Source: Candidatus Melainabacteria bacterium (GTDB lineage Bacteria > Cyanobacteriota > Vampirovibrionia > Obscuribacterales > Obscuribacteraceae). Taken from it: a DNA stretch of 17,345 bases. Shown here piece by piece: positions 7,434-15,071 of this stretch. Under the pieces are notes generated by a model. It ran no database searches. It saw only the letters and a program-made list of their open reading frames with translations, and was not told where the DNA came from. Position numbers and translations under genes: made by a program. Location of the stretch: assembly GCA_003151275.1 (NCBI GenBank), contig PLXC01000039.1, positions 1 to 17,345 of the forward strand. Reading direction: 5' to 3'. How positions within the stretch are numbered: position 1 is the stretch's first letter; the number at the start of each line of letters is the position of its first letter.

Positions 7434-9956
7434 TTAAAGTGACTTATAGTTTCGATAAAAAATCTTCTTGCCGATTTCTGCGGTGAAGATATATAGAACA
7501 ACGATCACCGCGATTGCAGCAAGAATTGTTGGTGGCAATGGCTCGAACTGAAGTGGTCCCCTCAGTGGTGTGTAAGGAAGCGCGAGAGTGGCAGCCACTA
7601 CAGCCATGTTGGCAATTGCCAGCTGTCGGCTGGGACGGCTGAGAAAAAATGGCTTACGAGTTCGAATTACGAGCACAATCAAGCAAGCAGAAATTACAGA
7701 TTCAGTAAACCAAGCGGTGCGAAATTGCTGCGCTCCCGACTTGAATATAAAGATAAGTGCGCCGAAAGTCAGATAATCGAATATCGAACTAATCGTACCA
7801 AATACCAACATAAAGCGACGAATAAAGACCATGTCCCACTTACCCGGACGCTCTACCAACTCAGGATCCACAGAATCGGTAACGATGGTCATCTCAGGAA
7901 AATCGGTCATTAAGTTGGTGAGTAGAACTTGTTTTGGCAAAAGAGGCAAGAAGGACAGAAACAGTGAGGCACCAGCCATGCTGAACATGTTGCCAAAATT
8001 AGCACTCGTAGCCATGAAAATATATTTCAGGGTATTAGCAAATGTGGTTCGCCCTTCCTTAACTCCTTGAACGAGCACCGCCAGATCATGTTCCAGCATA
8101 ACCAACTGGGCCGCTTCTTTTGCCACGTCAACGGCGTTGTTGACTGAGATGCCAACATCGGCAGCGTGAAGAGCAGAGGCATCGTTAATGCCATCACCGA
8201 TGTAACCGACGACGTTGCCCGCCTTCTTCAGTGCAACAATGATCATCTCTTTCTGATTTGGTTCAACACCGGCAAATACGTCAACCGAGCTAACCTGAGC
8301 GATCAGAGCAGCTTCACTAAGCTTGTGCAGGTCCTCACTAGTGAGCACCTTGGGTGAAGCGAAACCAATTTTCTTAGACACCGCTTCTGCCACCAGATGG
8401 TTATCACCAGTGATTATTTTAAGCGCAATCCCGAGACGATTGAGCTCGTCGATTGTGTCCTTTATATTTGGCTTTGGCGGATCAATGAATACAAGCATGC
8501 CAGCAAAGGTCATGGCACTTTCATCAGAGACCTTAATGGTTGTGCAACCCGGCATGTCTTTATAAGCGACTCCGAGAACACGACACCCTTTGGCACTATA
8601 ATCCTGCATAAGGCTGTGGATTTGATCGTGCACGGCAGCGAGATCACCAGATGAACCATCGGCGTGATCCACCACCGTACAAACATCCAAAATGTTTTGT
8701 AGTGCCCCTTTCGAAATCAAGAATGTCTCTTTGTCTTTCGCTACCAACACGCTTAAGCGTTTGCGAATAAAATCGTAAGGAACTTCGTCCACCTTTTTGT
8801 ATTCACTTGCACCATTAACTGTGCATCTTCTTATCGACTCATCGATCGGATTGACAAAACCTGTTTCCATCGTTGAGTTCAAAAATGCATAGAGCATGAC
8901 TTTGTCGCTCGGCTTGTCATCAATATTGACAGCACCTTCCAGTTCAACAAGCCCCTCGGTGATAGTGCCTGTTTTATCGGAACAGAGAACATTCATGCTG
9001 CCAAAACTCTCTATTGAGGCAAGCCGCTTGACGATCACTTTAGCCTTAGCCATGCGCCTTGCACCACCAGCAAGATTGACGCTGATAATCGCGGGTAACA
9101 ATTGCGGAGTAAGACCGACCGCCAGCGCTAACGAAAACATAAAAGACTCGAGCACAGGTCTCTTTAGGAAAACGTTGATGGCAAAAATAGCGATCACAAG
9201 TATGAGCGTAAGTTCGACTAAGAGGTATCCGAACATGCGGACGCCACGCTCGAAATCTGTTTCTGGTGATTTGTTTCTAAGACTCTGAGAAACCTTGCCA
9301 AACTCAGTATCATCGCCAACTCGAACAACTATAGCCTTGGCAATTCCGCTCACCACATGCGTTCCCTGAAACAGTGAATTGTCGCGTTCTGTTATCGGCG
9401 CGTCAGCCTTAGCAATGCCTACATGCTTATCTGCAGGAAAAGTTTCACCAGTAAGGGCCGCTTCGTCAACAAAAAGATCTTTCGATTCAATAAGCAAACA
9501 GTCTCCAGGGATGGTGGCACCCGCGGAGAGTTGCACCAGGTCACCAATCACCACCTGATCGATCGTCACTTCTTTCAGTTGTCCATCGCGGAAGACATTC
9601 GCTTTTGTCTGTACGATTGCCAGCATTTTTTTGACTGCGTCATGGGCGCCCCATTCCTGCCAGAAGCCCAGGCAGCCACTGATAACAACTATCGTCGTGA
9701 TCACCAATGCATCTATGTGCTCTTGCAAGTAAAAGGAAAGCCCAGCGGCGAATAGAAGCAACATCACCAAAGGACTTTTGAACTGATTGAGGAACAGCTC
9801 GATGACTTGAAAGTCTTGTCCTTTGCGCACACCGCGCTCGCGCAAACGCTTGCCCGCGTCCGCGGAGGTCAATCCGACGCTGGTTGAGCCGAGCTGCTGG
9901 ATAACAGCTTCAGTAGAACTATTCCAGAAAACGCTTGGGACTGAGCTTGTGGTCAA
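7434..9956 (-). CDS. mgtA: MgtA/MgtB-family magnesium-type P-type ATPase
   Basis: An inner-membrane cation pump of the P3B family, whose characterised members import Mg2+. In the 840 aa, an N-terminal cation-ATPase domain occupies about 8-60, with TM1-2 near 62-95, actuator LTGET at 168-172 and TM3-4 near 240-295. The phosphorylation motif DKTGT has Asp327; KGA is at 416-418, TGD at 516-518 and GDGIND at 587-592, followed by the C-terminal membrane bundle. The stretch after the hinge (TLKYIFMATSANFGNMFSMA, then FLPLLPKQVLLTNL and DFPEMT) is characteristic of MgtA/B. The TM4 site reads LTPQLLP where E. coli MgtA has LTPEMLP. The start codon is TTG; AAGAAG lies about 8 nt upstream and no ATG lies nearby. 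It is divergent from the cytochrome genes, with 308 bp between starts. No Mg2+ riboswitch was recognised in its leader. Confidence 0.9.
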   Translation of the reverse strand: MTTSSVPSVFWNSSTEAVIQQLGSTSVGLTSADAGKRLRERGVRKGQDFQVIELFLNQFKSPLVMLLLFAAGLSFYLQEHIDALVITTIVVISGCLGFWQEWGAHDAVKKMLAIVQTKANVFRDGQLKEVTIDQVVIGDLVQLSAGATIPGDCLLIESKDLFVDEAALTGETFPADKHVGIAKADAPITERDNSLFQGTHVVSGIAKAIVVRVGDDTEFGKVSQSLRNKSPETDFERGVRMFGYLLVELTLILVIAIFAINVFLKRPVLESFMFSLALAVGLTPQLLPAIISVNLAGGARRMAKAKVIVKRLASIESFGSMNVLCSDKTGTITEGLVELEGAVNIDDKPSDKVMLYAFLNSTMETGFVNPIDESIRRCTVNGASEYKKVDEVPYDFIRKRLSVLVAKDKETFLISKGALQNILDVCTVVDHADGSSGDLAAVHDQIHSLMQDYSAKGCRVLGVAYKDMPGCTTIKVSDESAMTFAGMLVFIDPPKPNIKDTIDELNRLGIALKIITGDNHLVAEAVSKKIGFASPKVLTSEDLHKLSEAALIAQVSSVDVFAGVEPNQKEMIIVALKKAGNVVGYIGDGINDASALHAADVGISVNNAVDVAKEAAQLVMLEHDLAVLVQGVKEGRTTFANTLKYIFMATSANFGNMFSMAGASLFLSFLPLLPKQVLLTNLMTDFPEMTIVTDSVDPELVERPGKWDMVFIRRFMLVFGTISSIFDYLTFGALIFIFKSGAQQFRTAWFTESVISACLIVLVIRTRKPFFLSRPSRQLAIANMAVVAATLALPYTPLRGPLQFEPLPPTILAAIAVIVVLYIFTAEIGKKIFYRNYKSL

Positions 9957-10264
9957 TATTTAGCTTCTTGTGACTGCAAAGGGGGTGAACCTCAACTACT
10001 GTAGCTAAGGGTAGCAACATATTGATGAACCGAAAGACCCCCAAAGAAGAAATCAGGCGCAAGGCTAGACTAGATCAAGAATAATAATGCGGGACTTGGA
10101 ATTAAAGACCAACGTCCAGGCGAGCACTCCCTAAATAAAGATCGTCGATCATCCCCTGGATTGATGCAACTGGTGTGAAATCTGCTAAAAGAGTAGATAC
10201 AGATCAGGTCAGCTTAACTTAGCAGCTAATTTTGTGAATGATCTCTGAAGAGGTAGTGAAGTCG
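9957..10264. other. Divergent intergenic region between the Mg ATPase and two-haem cytochrome genes
   Basis: No gene or RNA was recognised in this 308-bp stretch. It must hold the promoters for both divergent genes. A short 11-bp near-palindrome, GATCGTCGATC, lies at 10140-10150. GAAGAGG at about 10244-10250 is the likely ribosome site for the cytochrome start at 10265. No strong promoter hexamers were identified. Confidence 0.5.
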
Positions 10265-11050
10265 ATGAAATCAAGGTTTTGGATGCAGGCATTAGTCGTG
10301 GGCTTGGCGATTATGATGCCAAGCCTACTAGCAAATGCAGACAGTCCCAAAGAGGCCCAAGGCAACCATAAATTGAAACCAGTCGGCTACAAACCGATGT
10401 CTGTGTCCGCGGACAGCGAAAAGGGAAAGCAAATCTTTCAGAAGAATACTTGCGTCCAATGTCATTCAACAGGGATGAAAGGCGGCTGCTTAGGGCCTGT
10501 GCTAGCCGGCGTTGGCGCAAGGCGCACAGAGAAATTCATTTTAGAAAGGATTACGGCCGGAGCAGCGGAAGAAAAAGCGTTTGAATCACTTTATGGACAA
10601 GCAGAATTGATGCCACATCCACGTCTTCCCAAAAGCCAATCCAGGCTGGTGGTGTCTTATTTGATGACACTGCCAGAGCCAAAAAATGGGTTTGTTATCA
10701 AAGGACACGTTCCGAACTCTGAGAATGGAGTCGCAGATAAAGAGATTGACAAACCCACACTCGCATCAATACAAAGTGGCAAGAAGCTGTTTTACGGTCA
10801 AGGCTGTATGTCATGTCATTCCATAGGCAAAGTGGGTGGACAGTTTGCCGCGGCGCTGGACGACGTTGGGGAGCGAAAAGGACGACACTACATAAGTGAA
10901 CGTATGACGGGAGCAGAGCTTTTGACTTTGGGTACAAATGACGAATATGGAGAGAGAGGCACTGAGATGCCTCCATCCAATTTAACTAAACCACAAATAG
11001 TATCCATAACAGACTTTTTGATGTCGCTATCTAAAGTTAAGAACCCCTAG
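10265..11050 (+). CDS. Exported two-haem cytochrome c
   Basis: A periplasmic electron carrier of 261 aa with an N-terminal signal peptide (basic n-region, hydrophobic 6-22, cleavage probably after ANA at about 25). It contains two cytochrome c folds. The haem-binding motifs are CVQCH at 63-67 and CMSCH at 181-185. The likely distal Met ligands are Met116 in ELMPHPRL and Met235 in TEMPPSNL. The two halves repeat the same pattern (KGK/GKK before the first Cys, RxxxxIxERxxxG, then MPxxxLxKxQ), indicating internal duplication. The start at 10265 is preferred over ATG 10238 because it gives a normal signal peptide and has an upstream purine-rich GAAGAGG. The small cytochrome gene follows 117 bp later after a hairpin. 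The electron partners are not encoded nearby. Confidence 0.88.
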   Translation: MKSRFWMQALVVGLAIMMPSLLANADSPKEAQGNHKLKPVGYKPMSVSADSEKGKQIFQKNTCVQCHSTGMKGGCLGPVLAGVGARRTEKFILERITAGAAEEKAFESLYGQAELMPHPRLPKSQSRLVVSYLMTLPEPKNGFVIKGHVPNSENGVADKEIDKPTLASIQSGKKLFYGQGCMSCHSIGKVGGQFAAALDDVGERKGRHYISERMTGAELLTLGTNDEYGERGTEMPPSNLTKPQIVSITDFLMSLSKVKNP

Positions 11051-11066
11051 GCACCAGATATGGTGC
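11051..11066. terminator. Hairpin directly after the two-haem cytochrome gene
   Basis: GCACCA-GATA-TGGTGC is a perfect 6-bp stem with a tetraloop that begins at the base after the TAG stop codon. No T run follows, so it is not a textbook intrinsic terminator. It may be an mRNA-end or stabilising structure separating this gene from the downstream small cytochrome gene. Confidence 0.4.
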
Positions 11067-11167
11067 AATGTGAATTATGAAATTCGAGCTGCAAGTGGTT
11101 GGCAAAATTGTATTAGCAGTCAAAATCATTTAGACTTGGAATATCCCGTGGTTGCATCAGGAGAAGC

Positions 11168-11518
11168 ATGAATAAAAATCTTCAACCGCTTTGCTTTATC
11201 GCTGTTTTGGCTGTAAGCATAGGTATTTTGTCGCCATCTATGGCAAAAAAATCAGCTCAAAAATTAGATGGTAAGCAACTATTTCAACAGAATTGCGCCG
11301 GTTGTCACGCGGGCGGAGAGAACAAAGTCAATCCAAATCACCCGGTCGCCGGTTCAAAAGAATTAGCAACACTTGCAAGCTTTAAAACTTATTTGAGCGC
11401 CCCTCCAGGACATATGCCCTATTACGAACACATAGTAAATGACGACTCAACATTAAAAGCACTCTATCACTACTGCAAGCAACTCAAGAAGCTGCCAATC
11501 AAGCAAGCTTCTCTGTAA
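11168..11518 (+). CDS. Small exported one-haem cytochrome c
   Basis: A 116-aa periplasmic electron carrier with a signal peptide at about 1-26 (ending SPSMA). It has one haem motif, CAGCH at 43-47, and a likely Met ligand at Met83 in GHMPYYEH. The tail DDSTLKALYHYCKQLKK matches the C-terminal helix of class I small cytochromes. The ATG at 11168 has a good ribosome site, AGGAG, 4 nt upstream. It is a clear paralogue of the cytochrome at 15997, sharing spacing, MP ligand and LxALYxxxKxLK tail. It is convergent with USP-2, with only 32 bp between stops. Confidence 0.87.
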   Translation: MNKNLQPLCFIAVLAVSIGILSPSMAKKSAQKLDGKQLFQQNCAGCHAGGENKVNPNHPVAGSKELATLASFKTYLSAPPGHMPYYEHIVNDDSTLKALYHYCKQLKKLPIKQASL

Positions 11519-11525
11519 TTCCCAG

Positions 11526-11559
11526 CTGCCTTTGGGCAGGCAACAGCATGTCATGTTGC
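11526..11559. terminator. Double hairpin between convergent cytochrome and USP-2 genes
   Basis: Two adjacent inverted repeats lie here: CTGCC-TTTG-GGCAG (11526-11539) and GCAACA/TGTTGC with an 8-nt loop (11540-11559), the latter overlapping the USP-2 stop codon. Because stems work on both strands, this could be a shared bidirectional terminator. There is no strong T run on either side. Confidence 0.4.
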
Positions 11560-12480
11560 TCTAACAATCTTCACACTACATTTGGCATATCCAGCCACCC
11601 TACGGGCGACCGATGCTTCAAACGGCAGCTTTTCGTCATGGGCGCCAACTATGATTAAGTCAGCTTTCCATTTGTCAGCGAACTCCAAGATAGTCTCAAC
11701 AGCTCGGCCTTCCAGCACCTCAAAAGAAAAATTGGTATTAGGGAATCGATTTTGCAAAATCGAAATGTATTCCCTTAGTCCATCTTCGATTCTCTTCATC
11801 ATCACCATATGTGCACTCTGAACGATGGCTGCACGGGTAAAATGCGAAAGAGATAAATCAGACTGGACCGGCGCAATTACAGACAAAAGTGTAAAAGATT
11901 GATTATCAGTCCAGTTTGCCCGCATTGTCCAGTCCAGGCCAGCCGCTGAATTTGGTGAACCATCCACGCACACTAGAATTCGATGCTGTTCTTCTTCTCC
12001 GATTGGATCGGCTGAGCTCTCATCTGTTTTATGAGCAAGCAAGATAGGCGATTTAATAACTTCAACGTCGCAAGGAGCGATATCGACAATCGCTTCAGCC
12101 ACACTGCCGAGCAAATACCGGCGCATACCAGTGCGACCGTGCGACCCAACTACGATCACATCAGCTTCCCAATCGAGTGCAAATTTCGCCAATTGTTCAC
12201 TGACATTGCCAATTCTTGCATCAAAGCTGACCTTGCAATGAGCAATCGATTGCTTGAGTACGAATGCTTTTTCGTCCAGATACTTTAGGGTCTGTTGGCA
12301 CCAGACTTCTCTTGCATGTCGAATAACTTCAACCTGCTCATCTTCCAAAGCAGAACCATTATAAGGTGTCAATACTGTGCAGAGAAAAAATTCGGTACCA
12401 ACGGGCCATTGTCGTGCTTCCACCGAATGGAAAGCGGCATCACTGTAACTGGTATCGTCTAGCGCAATCAACACCTTCAT
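11551..12480 (-). CDS. Tandem universal stress protein, USP-2 (second ATP site lost)
   Basis: A 309-aa cytoplasmic protein with two UspA folds, about 1-143 and 166-309. The first half has the full ATP signature GSHGRTGMRRYLLGS at 112-126. At the equivalent place the second half reads GAHDEKLPFEASVARRV (from residue 279), lacking the second Gly and the G-S pair. Only the first half is therefore expected to bind ATP. The ATG at 12480 is chosen over an in-frame ATG at 12507 because AGGAG lies 7 nt upstream and the product then starts MKVLIALDD like USP-1. It is convergent with the small cytochrome gene and divergent from the Q/N-rich gene. Confidence 0.92.
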   Translation of the reverse strand: MKVLIALDDTSYSDAAFHSVEARQWPVGTEFFLCTVLTPYNGSALEDEQVEVIRHAREVWCQQTLKYLDEKAFVLKQSIAHCKVSFDARIGNVSEQLAKFALDWEADVIVVGSHGRTGMRRYLLGSVAEAIVDIAPCDVEVIKSPILLAHKTDESSADPIGEEEQHRILVCVDGSPNSAAGLDWTMRANWTDNQSFTLLSVIAPVQSDLSLSHFTRAAIVQSAHMVMMKRIEDGLREYISILQNRFPNTNFSFEVLEGRAVETILEFADKWKADLIIVGAHDEKLPFEASVARRVAGYAKCSVKIVRAT

Positions 12481-12797
12481 AAAAGGGCTCCTGTTTTTGA
12501 CACACACATGCCCTGCAACGATCGACGGTCACACCGACGAAATTCGATATTTTTAAGCCACTCTTGAACAGAGTAGCTGTAAAGAGTGATAACAGCATCC
12601 CCCACAATGACTAGCTTGAAAGGCTGATTGGGGAGTCGCCGTTTTAAGTCCTTAGAATGATACTGCAGTCGTTATAGAGCGCTACAGTGGTACGATTTCG
12701 CAGTCCGATCAGTTTCGTTCTTTAGGATGATATTTTTAAACAAGCCTTTGAGTAGAGTTAAGAGGTTCAGAAAAAACGTCCCGTAGAGGAAGAAAGC
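12481..12797. other. Divergent intergenic region with inverted repeats
   Basis: This 317-bp region separates USP-2 from the Q/N-rich gene and holds no gene. It contains an imperfect hairpin at 12559-12588 and a CCCCA/TGGGG pair at about 12600-12633 enclosing an AGC/GCT stem. It also contains a TTCTTTAGGATGAT word at 12719-12732, resembling the reverse complement of the repeat near 14957. The promoters of both genes should be here. No known riboswitch class was recognised. Confidence 0.45.
12559..12588. promoter_or_regulatory. Imperfect hairpin or operator-like inverted repeat
   Basis: CACTCTT (12559-12565) pairs with AAGAGTG (12582-12588). Inside, ACAG (12568-12571) pairs with CTGT (12577-12580) around a 5-nt loop, leaving only a small internal loop. 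This is the longest stem seen in the region. Lying between divergent genes, it could be a protein-binding site or an RNA structure, but its role is not established. Confidence 0.35.
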
Positions 12798-14117
12798 ATG
12801 AAAGTTCGCTCAGTTCTTAATTGCGCAGCATTACTAGGCTGCGCTCTATCCATGTCACTGGCACCCTCAGCTCAGCCTCAAGACAGGCAAGAGCATGCTC
12901 AAAACGCTCCGCAACAAGCTCGCAACAATTTCCAGCAAGGACAACAAGCTCAACAACAAGCTCGCAACAATTTCCAGCAAGGACAACAAGCTCAACAACA
13001 AGCTCGCAATACTCAGCCCCAACAACAGCGCAACGCTAATTTGCAGAATCAGCGTCTCGAACAAGCGACTCAAAATCAGTCTCGAAATAACCAACTAGAA
13101 CAACAGCGCAACGCTAATTTGCAAAATCAGCGTCTCGAACAAGCGACTCAAAATCAGTCTCGAAATAACCAACTAGAACAACAGCGCGTCATCAATTTGC
13201 AAGAAAAGCGAGTCGAGCAACCGGCTCAAAAACATTCTCGAAATGACCAACTAGAACAACAGCGCATCATCAATTTGCAAGAAAAGCGAGTCGAGCAACC
13301 GACTCAAAATCAGGCTCGAAATAACCAACTAGAACAAGAGCGCAACGCTAATTTGCAAGAAAAGCGAATCGAGCATTTGAAAAATCCGATCAGGACTCCG
13401 AACTTTGACAAAACGACTAGACGCCCGTCGGCGCTGCCGCCTCTAGGATTGCATAACGTGCCGCTGCAAAAGGCTTTTCCAATGCCTGACTTTACGCGCG
13501 CTACTTCGAATCAGCGTGAGCACGCGCGAAACGCCGAACAGAACTTGCGGGCGCATTTGATTGCTGTTCCAATGAACCAGGCACCACAAAACTATGCCCA
13601 CATAAGAAACACTCAGTTGAGCACTTATTACAATAATTACTCGGTATTCGTCAACAATCAGCAGTATTCCATCAACAGACAGAACACTCACTACTATCCG
13701 GTTCAGCCAAGCTATTACCCAGAATGGTATCAGCCAAACAATAACTGGGTTTTCTCAAATGGTTTTACGCTTGGCAATGCAATAAATATTGGATTAGAGT
13801 GGCTCAGCTTCGGTTGGCAGCCTTATTACGGTGCAGCTCCAGTGGGGTTCATCTGCAATCGTGACTACATGCCCACTCCATGGATGTACGATGCCATGAC
13901 GAACCAATGGAGGCAGCCCGGTCTGTATACATACATGAATGAGGGACCGGACTTTCAATACACTGGTCCGATAACAGTCGAGGTGATTGAACAAGTAAGA
14001 GACCGGCGAGGTCGTACAATTAACGTCCCATATCTGTACAATGCGTTCTATTATCCGGAGCTTGGCCGCTGGGGATATGAGAACCGCCAAGGCTATTTCA
14101 TCTGGCTTGATGTGTAG
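12798..14117 (+). CDS. Secreted Q/N-rich repeat protein of unknown function
   Basis: A 439-aa protein with a signal peptide (1 to about 25, LAPSA before the cut). A Gln/Asn-rich low-complexity region at about 26-190 follows. The last 170 residues are rich in Tyr, Trp, Asn and Pro and probably fold (many YY, WY, NQWRQPG-like turns, ending YENRQGYFIWLDV). The low-complexity part has two 14-residue units, QQARNNFQQGQQAQ, then four full 26-residue units and a partial fifth. Cys15 in LLGC resembles a lipobox, but the h-region continues past it, so ordinary secretion is more likely. GAGG lies 8 nt before the ATG. No family was recognised. The composition suits an extracellular, matrix-like or aggregation-prone surface protein, but this is inference. 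It is convergent with the FAS1 gene. Confidence 0.8.
   Translation: MKVRSVLNCAALLGCALSMSLAPSAQPQDRQEHAQNAPQQARNNFQQGQQAQQQARNNFQQGQQAQQQARNTQPQQQRNANLQNQRLEQATQNQSRNNQLEQQRNANLQNQRLEQATQNQSRNNQLEQQRVINLQEKRVEQPAQKHSRNDQLEQQRIINLQEKRVEQPTQNQARNNQLEQERNANLQEKRIEHLKNPIRTPNFDKTTRRPSALPPLGLHNVPLQKAFPMPDFTRATSNQREHARNAEQNLRAHLIAVPMNQAPQNYAHIRNTQLSTYYNNYSVFVNNQQYSINRQNTHYYPVQPSYYPEWYQPNNNWVFSNGFTLGNAINIGLEWLSFGWQPYYGAAPVGFICNRDYMPTPWMYDAMTNQWRQPGLYTYMNEGPDFQYTGPITVEVIEQVRDRRGRTINVPYLYNAFYYPELGRWGYENRQGYFIWLDV
12912..12995 (+). repeat. Two tandem 42-bp coding repeats
   Basis: Two essentially identical 42-bp units (12912-12953 and 12954-12995), with a partial third after them, encode the 14-residue unit QQARNNFQQGQQAQ. 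The unit length is a multiple of three, so copy-number change would keep the frame. Confidence 0.85.
13023..13382 (+). repeat. Tandem 78-bp coding repeats (four full, one partial)
   Basis: Units begin at 13023, 13101, 13179, 13257 and a truncated one at 13335. Each encodes 26 residues starting QQR and ending NNQLE or NDQLE. Units 1 and 2 appear to differ at one base only (a CAG/CAA Gln codon), while units 3 and 4 form a more similar second pair (NLQEKRVEQP). The pattern indicates stepwise duplication, with a recent event for units 1 and 2. Confidence 0.9.
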
Positions 14118-14141
14118 GCGTTAGCTTAAGGAACAGATGCA

Positions 14142-14169
14142 ACTGCATCATCCGAAAGATATATCGAAA
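14142..14169. repeat. 28-bp dispersed repeat, copy A
   Basis: This segment starts ACTGCATCATCC and ends ATCGAAA. It matches 14957-14984 at 26 of 28 positions in the same orientation. It lies between the stop of the Q/N-rich gene and the end of the FAS1 gene. Its left end forms part of a small GATGC-AACT-GCATC hairpin (about 14137-14150). The two copies bracket the FAS1 gene. Confidence 0.7.
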
Positions 14170-14204
14170 CTTGTAGATTGCTGGCAAGAAGCTTAATCCG
14201 TTCC

Positions 14205-14786
14205 TCATTCACTTAGAGGAGGCATGATCACTTCATCCAACACGTGGATGACACCATTGGAACAAGGAATATCAGTTGTTATCAACATCGACTTATCGGC
14301 ATAGATGTCCTCACCTTTGGTACTGAGAGCTATAGAATGACCTTCTAGTGACTTTAATTTGGAGCGCTTCTTAAGCGTTGCAGCATTTATCTGGCCGAAT
14401 ACGATCTGGTACTGCAGCACTTGCTTCAGTTTTTTCTTGTTAGCCCACAAACTCTGCCTGTCTTCATCCGGCATTTTCTTGAACGCTTTATCGCTAGGTG
14501 CGAAGAGCGTGTAAGGACCATTATTCTTTAGGGTTTTGGCCAGGTCAGTTGCTTGTTGCAAGCCGTCTAAAAGCATCGAAAAGTTGGCAACATCATTCTC
14601 TTTAAGTGTGTTGATGATGTCCTTTTCCTTGCGCTGGAAACCTTCTTTCTCTTTAAATTGCTGCGTTTTTGCTGCGATTATGTAAAGCGGTTCGGGACTC
14701 GCGTTTGCTTGTGAAAAGACAGGGATAAGCAAGTTTAAAGCAACTAACGCTACAGCGCCTGTTACCACTAGTTTGATTTTTTTCAT
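14205..14786 (-). CDS. Secreted fasciclin (FAS1) domain protein
   Basis: A 193-aa exported protein with a signal peptide at 1-29 (MKKIKLVV, hydrophobic core, SQANA) and a single FAS1 domain at about 56-193. Typical FAS1 features are visible: FSMLLDGLQQATDL with GPYTLFAPSDKAFKKMP (the first conserved FAPTD-like box, about residues 90-106), then LKQVLQYQIVFGQI. SNGVIHVLDEVIMP at 177-190 is the second conserved box. FAS1 proteins act in cell adhesion or matrix contact; the ligand is unknown. The ATG at 14786 is preferred over the TTG at 14792 because GGAG sits 6 nt before it. It is divergent from the ECF sigma factor gene. A partial broken copy lies at 15765-15940. Confidence 0.9.
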   Translation of the reverse strand: MKKIKLVVTGAVALVALNLLIPVFSQANASPEPLYIIAAKTQQFKEKEGFQRKEKDIINTLKENDVANFSMLLDGLQQATDLAKTLKNNGPYTLFAPSDKAFKKMPDEDRQSLWANKKKLKQVLQYQIVFGQINAATLKKRSKLKSLEGHSIALSTKGEDIYADKSMLITTDIPCSNGVIHVLDEVIMPPLSE

Positions 14787-14956
14787 CGACAACTCCGTTA
14801 GTGGTTATAACTGAAATCTGACTCGTGGGAGAAGTTTACACCAAGACTCATCAAGTCAGTTTGCCCTCAGTCGATCTTCGTCTCAATTATGGATAATCAA
14901 TCATCACTCGACTGACCCAATCCTTCGTCGTACCAACGAAAGAAGTGTACTTTATT

Positions 14957-14984
14957 ACTGCATCATCCTAAAGATAAATCGAAA
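14957..14984. repeat. 28-bp dispersed repeat, copy B
   Basis: The second copy of the repeat at 14142-14169, with two mismatches. It lies in the 285-bp divergent gap between the FAS1 start (14786) and the sigma factor gene, where a regulatory role would be possible. A 13-14 bp stretch at 12719-12732, upstream of the Q/N-rich gene, resembles part of its reverse complement. Confidence 0.7.
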
Positions 14985-15071
14985 TCATTCTCAAGCTGCA
15001 TGATCATTTGGCTCTCTCTTGCCAAAATAGTGATGGTAAAGAAGAAGAAGGGATTTGGGAGTGTAATCATC

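Noticed and set aside
9957..10264. Possible Mg2+ riboswitch in the Mg ATPase leader
   Set aside because: No recognisable conserved core or strong stems were found between the ATPase start and the divergent gene.
12825..12842. Lipobox-like LLGC in the Q/N-rich protein
   Set aside because: The hydrophobic core continues beyond the Cys and a normal signal-peptidase-I-type end (PSA) follows, so lipoprotein processing is less likely.
13023..13382. Regular 78-bp repeats that could suggest a repeat array such as CRISPR
   Set aside because: The units are contiguous with no unique spacers, are a multiple of three, and lie in frame inside a secreted protein gene.
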